Source of the DNA: Bacteroidales bacterium
GTDB taxonomy: Bacteria > Bacteroidota > Bacteroidia > Bacteroidales > UBA7960
Assembly (NCBI GenBank): GCA_003451785.1
Contig: DMJL01000025.1
Coordinates: forward strand, 1-9,373
DNA length: 9,373 nt
Direction: 5' to 3'
Shown in pieces: positions 1 to 5,691 of this stretch. Under the pieces are notes generated by a model, which saw only the letters and a list, made by a program, of their open reading frames with translations, made no database searches and was not told where the DNA came from. Numbering within the stretch: the stretch's first letter is position 1; the number at the start of each line of letters is the position of its first letter. A program made the position numbers and the translations under genes.

Positions 1-2829
1 CCGTGGGGCATTGGTCGCGAAACGCAAAGCATGATGAGTACACTCATGGATGCTTACAAAGTTGGCGAGTTATTAGCTGAGCAAAATTTGGCTCTTTTCT
101 ACCTTTCATCTGTGCCTATCGACCGAGCAGAGCCTAATGAAGCGCTTCGAACTAACTTGGTATGGTCTTGTGGTTTAAACCCAGAAAATATTCTCCTTTC
201 GGCAAGCCAAATCCAAAATTTTAAAAAAGGAACCCAATTGGAAGCTGAACCCAGGATTTTTGGGCAAAAAACGGCATTTTTGCTAAAATCTTCCTTTTCT
301 CTTTCGGCAACCGAATCAAAGACTTGGTACATCGTAGCAGATGTAGCCAAAGACCACACGGAGATTGTGGGCATACAAAACATCATTGATAGGCAACCCA
401 ACCTTGTTGATTATATTGAAACAAGCGTTGATCAATGTAGCCAAAGGCTCAGCAAGTTGGTAGCAGCAGCTGACGGCATACAGCATACAGGCGACGCACT
501 GAACGACCGAAGGCATTTTGCCAATGTACTATTCAACCTTTTGCGGGGTGGAATATTTGAGCAGGGATATAAAATTGACAAAAAGGATTTTTTAAAACAC
601 ATCGAAGAAAGAAATCCTTTGATTCTCGAAAAGCATCGGAATGTACTTGCAAGTTTGGACAGTAATCTATGCTTGAACAGCATCTTGAAAATTTGCGATG
701 TTGATAACGATCTTCTTAGACTCGCTTACGAATACCTTCCTTTGGGATTCAGTCGCCGGCATGGCGACCCAAGCCGACCCTGGAACTTTTTTGACATTAA
801 GGTAAAGGAGTCGAACGGGGAACTTTCGTTTAACTACCAAGGAAATTGGCGTGATATTTTCCAAAACTGGGAAGCATTGGGTATGTCGTTTCCGGCATTT
901 ATCCCCGGAATGGTATTCCGTTTCCTCAATGCATCCACTGCCGATGGGTACAATCCATACCGCCTCACAAGGCAGGGCTTCGACTGGGAGGTACCTGAAC
1001 CAGAAAATCCGTGGGCTTATATCGGATATTGGGGCGACCACCAAATAATTTACCTGTTGAGCCTCATGGAACTACAGGAAAAATTCTATCCAGGTTCGTT
1101 AATGAATTATGCAAGCCGCAATTTGTTTGTATATGCCCAAGTACCTTATAGAATTAAAAAATACAAAGAAATTCTCCAAAATCCTAAGGATACCATAATC
1201 TTCGATTGGGAAATGCACAAAAACCTGTTAAAAAATGTGCAATCCCACGGAAATGATTCCAAATTGGTACATTACCACAATGGCGAGTTGCAGCGAGGTG
1301 GTTTTATCGAAAAAATAATGGTTGCCCTCCTTACCAAACTTAGCAACTTTGTGCCCGATGCAGGAATTTGGCTCAACACCCAACGCCCAGAATGGAATGA
1401 TGCCAATAACGCCCTTGTAGGAAATGGCGCATCTGTGGTTACGCTTTGCCATATACATCGTTTTGTAAAATTCCTTTTAGGAATTCTGCAAAACAGCAAA
1501 GAAACTTCTTTTACCCTTGGGATGGAAGTTTGGAGTTTCTATAATAATATTTCCAGTGTTTTTTCAATGTTCGCACCCGAATTGCGTGGCGGATTTAGCC
1601 CAAGTTCACGAAAGGCAATTACCGATGCTCTGGGTTTGGCTGGCGAGCATTACAGGGAGAGTGTTTATGCAGGTTTTGGCGGTAAATTTCGAACCATCTC
1701 AAAAGACAATCTTTTGGAGTTTTTAGGCCATTTGTTACATACTACCAATCACTATCTTTTGGCAAGCCGCCGTAATGACGGTTTGTATCATTCCTACAAC
1801 CTTTTGGAATTTAAGGAGAACGGAATAGATGTGAACCACTTAGACCTAATGCTCGAAGGGCAGGTAGCAGTACTCAAAAGTGGTATTCTCAATCTTGCGC
1901 AAACTAAGGCATTGCTCAAAGCTCTTTTTGAAAGCAATTTGTGGAGACCTGACCAAAAAAGTTTCATGCTATATCCTTGGCGTGATTTGCCTGGTTTTAT
2001 GGAAAAAAATCGCATAAAATCACATTTGATAGATAAATCTTTGTGGCTCAAAAACCAATTGAAGGAAGGCAAAACCGGAATTGTAAAACAAGATGAAGCG
2101 GGCAATTTATACTTCAATTCCGATCTCCAAAACTCCCGCATTCTACGCGAAAGGCTTCAGGAGTATGCATCGAGAAGCGAAAGCAATCTTACTTCGGAAG
2201 AAATCTCGAATATCGAGGGTATTTATGAGCAGGGTTTTTCGCACAGGTACTTTACTGGCAGGTCTGGCTCATTCTATAAGTATGAGGGCTTAGGCTCCAT
2301 CTACTGGCACATGATTTCCAAACTATTACTGACTGTGGGGGAATGTATAACCCATTTTGAAAACCAAAAACCTCGAAGCAACGATTTGCCATCATTGTAT
2401 TCGTATTATCAGCAAATCCGTGAGGGAATCGGAATACACAAAAAACCTCAGGATTATGGTGCTTTCCCCACCGATCCATATTCTCACACACCCCAAATGA
2501 TGGGTGCCCAGCAACCAGGGCTCACAGGCCAAGTAAAGGAGGATGTATTAAGCAGATTCAATGAATTGGGAATACGGGTCGAAAACGGTATGCTTGGGCT
2601 TCAAAAAAGTTTGCTTACCAACAATCTTTTTGATGAAGCTGGCAGGTGCGCTTTCAGGCTTTTCAACACCAGTTTTGTGATAGAGAATGCTAACCCTACC
2701 AAAGCCAGAATCGAATATACAAGTGGAGAAGTAGCAAGTATCGAATGCCAACCTCTGTTTTTGCCGGCTGATATATCAACTGAATTGTTTCAAAGAAAAA
2801 ACACAATCAGTAAGGTTGTTTTTTCCTAA
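1..2829 (+). CDS. Large uncharacterised protein, probable (alpha/alpha)6-barrel glycosidase-like fold, 5'-partial
   Basis: The frame is open from the first base, so the gene begins outside the window; the first Met codons (31 and 34) are internal. About 942 codons are visible, ending in TAA. Numbering codons from base 1, the first ~150 look beta-rich (a segment near 107-120 reads SKTWYIVADV). The rest is mostly helical with aromatic and acidic motifs: NWRDIFQNWEA (~283-293), DGYNPYR (~315), ENPWAYIGYWGDHQ (~335-348), RPEWNDANNALVGNG (~462-476), GSIYWHM (~770s), YGAFPTDPYSHTP (~819-831) and TGQVKEDVLSRF. A beta domain followed by repeated helical hairpins with conserved W, D and E is the plan of six-hairpin glycosidases and phosphorylases (for example GH94 and GH65). 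I recall similar large hypothetical proteins in several phyla but know no assigned function. No signal peptide can be judged. The fold is inference; that it is a real gene is near certain. Confidence 0.9.
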   Translation, partial: PWGIGRETQSMMSTLMDAYKVGELLAEQNLALFYLSSVPIDRAEPNEALRTNLVWSCGLNPENILLSASQIQNFKKGTQLEAEPRIFGQKTAFLLKSSFSLSATESKTWYIVADVAKDHTEIVGIQNIIDRQPNLVDYIETSVDQCSQRLSKLVAAADGIQHTGDALNDRRHFANVLFNLLRGGIFEQGYKIDKKDFLKHIEERNPLILEKHRNVLASLDSNLCLNSILKICDVDNDLLRLAYEYLPLGFSRRHGDPSRPWNFFDIKVKESNGELSFNYQGNWRDIFQNWEALGMSFPAFIPGMVFRFLNASTADGYNPYRLTRQGFDWEVPEPENPWAYIGYWGDHQIIYLLSLMELQEKFYPGSLMNYASRNLFVYAQVPYRIKKYKEILQNPKDTIIFDWEMHKNLLKNVQSHGNDSKLVHYHNGELQRGGFIEKIMVALLTKLSNFVPDAGIWLNTQRPEWNDANNALVGNGASVVTLCHIHRFVKFLLGILQNSKETSFTLGMEVWSFYNNISSVFSMFAPELRGGFSPSSRKAITDALGLAGEHYRESVYAGFGGKFRTISKDNLLEFLGHLLHTTNHYLLASRRNDGLYHSYNLLEFKENGIDVNHLDLMLEGQVAVLKSGILNLAQTKALLKALFESNLWRPDQKSFMLYPWRDLPGFMEKNRIKSHLIDKSLWLKNQLKEGKTGIVKQDEAGNLYFNSDLQNSRILRERLQEYASRSESNLTSEEISNIEGIYEQGFSHRYFTGRSGSFYKYEGLGSIYWHMISKLLLTVGECITHFENQKPRSNDLPSLYSYYQQIREGIGIHKKPQDYGAFPTDPYSHTPQMMGAQQPGLTGQVKEDVLSRFNELGIRVENGMLGLQKSLLTNNLFDEAGRCAFRLFNTSFVIENANPTKARIEYTSGEVASIECQPLFLPADISTELFQRKNTISKVVFS

Positions 2830-2845
2830 GATTTTGCTTTACATA

Positions 2846-2858
2846 CACAGAACCTGTG
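2846..2858. repeat. Small perfect hairpin between convergent genes
   Basis: CACAG, loop AAC, CTGTG form a five-base-pair stem in the 60-nt gap between the large + strand gene and the methyltransferase. No T-run follows on either strand, so it is not a convincing intrinsic terminator, although its place between two convergent stop codons is where one would be expected. Confidence 0.35.
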
Positions 2859-2909
2859 GGTCAACAAGCCTATAGTTTGTAACAACAGTCTATGCAATAA
2901 GTTGACCCA
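2857..2909. repeat. Nine-base inverted repeat spanning the convergent junction
   Basis: TGGGTCAAC (2857-2865) and GTTGACCCA (2901-2909) are perfect reverse complements separated by 35 nt. The right arm lies inside the last codons of the methyltransferase and the left arm lies in the intergenic gap, overlapping the right side of the small CACAG hairpin. The pairing is seen directly; a role is not shown. Confidence 0.5.
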
Positions 2910-3648
2910 TTGCTTCACTCAAGCAAAAAGGATTCGCCACATTGGCACTTGGCACGAGAAGATTGTGTAAATAGACACTCCCGTGGGAATATGGAAAGAA
3001 TTGATTTAGCTTCTTGTGGTGGTTTTTTTCTATTTCATCGTCCACAATGTTTGCTGTGGCAAAGCAAGTACCACCGGGCTTCAATACCCGACAGATTTCT
3101 GAAACATAACGCTCGAAAGCATCGGGCATCATGTGTGTAAAAACTGAAGTAAGTATTACCAAATCAAACTTTTCTTGTGCATACGGAAAACTGAGTTCCT
3201 CCGGCTTTTGCAAAGCTTGATTGTTGTTGTAAAGGTCGTTGTAAAGCGACACATGGTCGAAACGGAAATTAGGAAAATGCTTATACTGGTTTTTACACCA
3301 TGAAATGCCATCTTCTTCAACATCGAAGCCTGAATAGCTCCCATTGCTGTCTAAGAAAGTTGTGAGCGGGCGCGCAAGCCTTCCTATGCCGCATCCCACA
3401 TCCAATACACGATGATGTGGTTTTATAGGGCAGGTAGATTGAATAAGCGCAAGAAGGCTGTCTCCAACCTTTTCAAAATCGCCCCTTCCCACAAAAATCA
3501 ATCCTTTGGGCGGCACAAGCGGTTTTCGTACCCCTACAATGTATTCCCCAAAATCCACAGGAAAGAAAATCCATCTTCTGAGTAACTTGCGACCCGCCGG
3601 AGTAAGGAAGTAGTAGAAGCTACGCAAAGCATTGCATATGCTTTTCAT
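2890..3648 (-). CDS. Class I SAM-dependent methyltransferase, apparently short at the C-terminus
   Basis: The 252-residue protein carries the SAM-binding motif I VLDVGCGIGR (81-90), an acidic residue ending beta-2 in SGFDV (about 109), FDLVILTSVFTHM (161-173) and the post-motif LKPGG (189-193). It therefore transfers a methyl group from S-adenosylmethionine to an unidentified substrate, probably in the cytosol. The ATG lies 10 nt after the purA stop, so co-transcription with purA is likely, although no metabolic link to purine synthesis is evident. No Shine-Dalgarno sequence is visible. From memory, relatives continue some 35-45 residues past the equivalent of VPSANVANPF, with a Gly-Leu and Tyr-Gly-x-Trp segment and a closing beta strand. 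Here TAG follows only about 12 residues later. The protein may be truncated or frameshifted near its 3' end, or the family may simply vary there. Confidence 0.85.
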   Translation of the reverse strand: MKSICNALRSFYYFLTPAGRKLLRRWIFFPVDFGEYIVGVRKPLVPPKGLIFVGRGDFEKVGDSLLALIQSTCPIKPHHRVLDVGCGIGRLARPLTTFLDSNGSYSGFDVEEDGISWCKNQYKHFPNFRFDHVSLYNDLYNNNQALQKPEELSFPYAQEKFDLVILTSVFTHMMPDAFERYVSEICRVLKPGGTCFATANIVDDEIEKNHHKKLNQFFPYSHGSVYLHNLLVPSANVANPFCLSEAMGQLIA

Positions 3649-3658
3649 TGCTTGCAGA

Positions 3659-4963
3659 TTAATTTCTCACAAGGGTTTGGTGGCGATTCGGCCCCGTAGA
3701 AACCAACACTACAGGCACATTCACATATTCTTCGATAAACCGTATGTATGCTTGTAATTGTGACGGCAGCTCATCGAATGAATTTATTGCTTCAAGGTCG
3801 CATTGCCATCCATCAATTTCTTGCAGCACTGGTTCCAAGGCTTCGGGAGCGTATCCTGAGGGCAGATAAGATATTTCTTTGCCCTTGTACCTATATCCTA
3901 TGCATACATTTATCCTTGAGAAGGTATTTAACACATCTACTTTGGTAATAAAAAGTTGTGTAGTTCCATTTAGCATGGTTGCATATTTCAAAGCGGGCAG
4001 GTCGAGCCAGCCGCACCTTCGTGGTCTTCCGGTTGTGGCACCAAATTCATTGCCTATTTTTCGCAAGGTTTCACCGATATCATTCAGCAATTCGGAAGGA
4101 AATGGGCCACTACCCACACGAGTGCAATATGCCTTGAAAATACCCAACACCTCCCCTAACTTCGACGGTGCCAATCCCAATCCGGTACAAGCCCCTGCTG
4201 CAATGGTGTTGCTGGATGTTACGAAGGGGTATGATCCAAAGTCAATATCCAAAAGTGTCCCTTGGGCACCTTCTGCCAAAATCTTTTTCCCATCTGCAAT
4301 AGCTTGATTTATATACAGCTCGCCCTCCACAATTTTCATCGTCGAAAGTTGCTCCAATCCATCGAACCATAGTTTTTCGTAATCTGCATAAGGCAAATTT
4401 TCTATGGTAAAGTCTGCAAAAGAGTAGCCCATACTATGTATGGTTTGAAGATGCACTTTTTGCAACTCAAGATATTTATGGCGGAAATTATCTTGCAATA
4501 AATCCCCTATGCGCAAACCGCTGCGGGCTACTTTGTCGGTATAAGCAGGACCAATTCCTTTGAGGGTGCTGCCAATTTTGCCTTCACCTTTGCGGGCCTC
4601 TAGGGCTGCATCGAGCAGCCTATGCGAAGGTAGTATGAGGTGAGCTTTTGCCGAGAACAACAACCTTTTGCGCAATTCATCTGCTGGAAGTTCGGTTTTT
4701 ATAAATTCGCGGGCAAGTATGCAAGGATCAATCACAACGCCATTTCCCACAAGATTCATACACTGGGGGTGAAAAATACCCGAGGGTATGGTATGCAGCA
4801 CAAATTTCTTGTTGTCGAACTCAAGAGTATGACCGGCATTGGGCCCGCCCTGAAACCGCGCCACAATCTGATACTCGGGAGAGAGAACATCCACTATTTT
4901 ACCCTTTCCCTCATCGCCCCATTGCATCCCCAACAACACATCTACCTTGCTACCTGTATTCAT
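3659..4963 (-). CDS. purA: Adenylosuccinate synthase
   Basis: It joins IMP and aspartate with GTP hydrolysis to give adenylosuccinate, the first committed step from IMP to AMP, in the cytosol. The ATG at 4963 gives 434 residues, close to the family norm. Visible motifs are QWGDEGKGK (14-22, containing the catalytic Asp17), GGPNAGH (39-45, catalytic His45), GSTLKGIGPAYTDK, EGAQGTLLDIDFG, SSNT, TTGRPRRCGWLD, the guanine-recognition segment TKVDVLN, and GPNRHQT near the C-terminus. The frame is open further upstream to a TTG at 5020, but that TTG lies inside a TAnnTTTG promoter match and the extra 19 residues do not look like PurA, so the ATG is chosen. It follows fur by 108 nt and precedes the methyltransferase by 10 nt. 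A hairpin with a U-run lies about 20 nt upstream of the start. Confidence 0.97.
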   Translation of the reverse strand: MNTGSKVDVLLGMQWGDEGKGKIVDVLSPEYQIVARFQGGPNAGHTLEFDNKKFVLHTIPSGIFHPQCMNLVGNGVVIDPCILAREFIKTELPADELRKRLLFSAKAHLILPSHRLLDAALEARKGEGKIGSTLKGIGPAYTDKVARSGLRIGDLLQDNFRHKYLELQKVHLQTIHSMGYSFADFTIENLPYADYEKLWFDGLEQLSTMKIVEGELYINQAIADGKKILAEGAQGTLLDIDFGSYPFVTSSNTIAAGACTGLGLAPSKLGEVLGIFKAYCTRVGSGPFPSELLNDIGETLRKIGNEFGATTGRPRRCGWLDLPALKYATMLNGTTQLFITKVDVLNTFSRINVCIGYRYKGKEISYLPSGYAPEALEPVLQEIDGWQCDLEAINSFDELPSQLQAYIRFIEEYVNVPVVLVSTGPNRHQTLVRN

Positions 4964-4983
4964 GGCATGAAAAATTTGAACAT

Positions 4984-5011
4984 AAAAAAAGCGGTAAGGC
5001 CACTGCCTTCC
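4984..5011 (-). terminator. Intrinsic terminator-like hairpin between fur and purA
   Basis: Read on the - strand, GGAAGGC, loop AGTG, then GCCTTACC form a seven-pair stem with one bulged A (4993-5011). Two bases (GC) and then seven Ts (4984-4990) follow. The T-run exists only in the fur-to-purA direction. It could end fur transcripts, or act as a 5' leader attenuator or stabiliser of purA, because a -7 promoter match lies just upstream of it. The T-run ends 20 nt before the purA ATG. Confidence 0.55.
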
Positions 5012-5017
5012 ACTATG

Positions 5018-5025
5018 CAAATGTA
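5018..5025 (-). promoter_or_regulatory. Candidate -7 promoter element of purA
   Basis: TACATTTG on the - strand matches the Bacteroidota -7 consensus TAnnTTTG exactly. The nearest reasonable -33 TTG (5041-5043) is 15 nt upstream, shorter than the usual ~17-23 nt, so support rests mainly on the -7 box. Transcription would start near 5012 and give a leader of about 50 nt that opens with the hairpin at 4993-5011. Confidence 0.4.
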
Positions 5026-5071
5026 ATACAATTTCAACACCAATTTCCTAAGGGGAGGCTTTCTGCCGGGA

Positions 5072-5542
5072 TTAGTTCTCCATAACCTTCTCGCAACTAT
5101 GGCATTGACCGTATAGCACAAAAGAGCGATGGGTAATAGTAAATTTCAGAAATTGCTCAACAGAATTCTGAATTTCCTGAAGCCGCGGATCGCAAAACTC
5201 TAAAACTTTGTTGCACACTGTGCAAATAACATGATCGTGCTGGCGGTACTTAAACGACTTCTCGAATTGGGCAACTGTTTTGCCAAATTGGTGCTTCACC
5301 ACTAGATTGCAATTCTGAAGCAACTCGATGGTGTTGTAGATGGTGGCTCTACTTACACGATATTTATTGTTTTTCATTGCAATATACAACGACTCCACAT
5401 CGAAATGCCCATCGGTAAGGTATATTTCTTTCAAGATGGTAAACCGTTCGGGAGTTTTTCTATGACCGTTGGAAACAAGGTAGGATGTAAAAATATTCTT
5501 AACCGTTGCGAATAGCTCTTGACTGGCCTTCTTGTCTTTCAT
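5072..5542 (-). CDS. fur: Fur-family metal-responsive transcriptional regulator
   Basis: A 156-residue DNA-binding repressor of the Fur/PerR/Zur superfamily, the usual length for it. The N-terminal winged helix includes RKTPERFTILKEIY (28-41) and the recognition-helix region YRVSRATIYNTIELL (61-75). Metal-binding features are His46 (GHFDVESLY), His102 and His104 (QHDHVIC), a first C-x2-C (Cys107, Cys110) and a second (Cys147, Cys150), which together make a structural four-Cys zinc site plus a regulatory His/acidic site. Fur, PerR and Zur cannot be told apart by eye; Fur is the default. The ATG at 5542 has AAGGAG 9 nt upstream. The frame extends to a TTG at 5617, but that lies inside the -7 promoter element and is rejected. 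It sits between rsh (150 nt upstream) and purA (108 nt downstream), an order I recall from other Bacteroidota. Confidence 0.93.
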   Translation of the reverse strand: MKDKKASQELFATVKNIFTSYLVSNGHRKTPERFTILKEIYLTDGHFDVESLYIAMKNNKYRVSRATIYNTIELLQNCNLVVKHQFGKTVAQFEKSFKYRQHDHVICTVCNKVLEFCDPRLQEIQNSVEQFLKFTITHRSFVLYGQCHSCEKVMEN

Positions 5543-5551
5543 AATGCAGTT

Positions 5552-5557
5552 CTCCTT
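5552..5557 (-). promoter_or_regulatory. Shine-Dalgarno site that fixes the fur start
   Basis: AAGGAG on the - strand lies 9 nt before the ATG at 5542. It is one of the few clear Shine-Dalgarno matches in this window and supports this start over the longer open frame. Confidence 0.6.
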
Positions 5558-5614
5558 TATTTTGATTGAAGCAACTATTCCCAAATGGGCACGATTGCTT
5601 GCCATCATTCTGCA

Positions 5615-5644
5615 CAAAGATAATTAAAATTTATCCAAACCAAA
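5615..5644 (-). promoter_or_regulatory. Promoter of fur
   Basis: On the - strand, TTTG (5641-5644) is followed after 18 nt by TATCTTTG (5615-5622), matching the Bacteroidota -33 TTTG and -7 TAnnTTTG elements with good spacing. A second TTTG lies at 5636-5639 but only 13 nt away. The predicted start near 5608 gives a leader of about 65 nt. This is the best-supported promoter in the window. Confidence 0.6.
5619..5635. promoter_or_regulatory. Fur-box-like palindrome inside the fur promoter
   Basis: GATAATTAAAATTTATC has perfect five-base arms GATAA and TTATC around a 7-nt AT-rich centre. It fills the space between the -33 and -7 elements and overlaps the latter. Classical Fur and PerR boxes use the same GATAA/TTATC-type half sites but with other centre lengths, so this is a candidate autoregulatory operator and not a consensus match. 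Confidence 0.35.
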
Positions 5645-5691
5645 TAAAGATAAGTGGGCTTAACTTTTGAAAATTAAGGGAAAACGGGGAT

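Noticed and set aside
2846..2909. Bidirectional intrinsic terminator between the convergent genes
   Set aside because: Two inverted repeats are present, but neither is followed by a T-run in either direction, so they are listed only as repeats.
3879..4307. 142-codon + strand open frame inside purA
   Set aside because: It is a shadow of purA on the opposite strand with no plausible protein features. The same holds for the other antisense frames inside rsh and the large + strand gene.
4964..5020. Longer purA frame beginning with TTG at 5020
   Set aside because: The TTG lies in a TAnnTTTG box, and the added residues are encoded by the hairpin and T-run. PurA homology starts just after the Met at 4963.
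5543..5617. Longer fur reading frame beginning with TTG at 5617
   Set aside because: The TTG is part of the -7 promoter element, the extra 25 residues do not resemble Fur, and the ATG at 5542 has a good ribosome site and gives the normal length.
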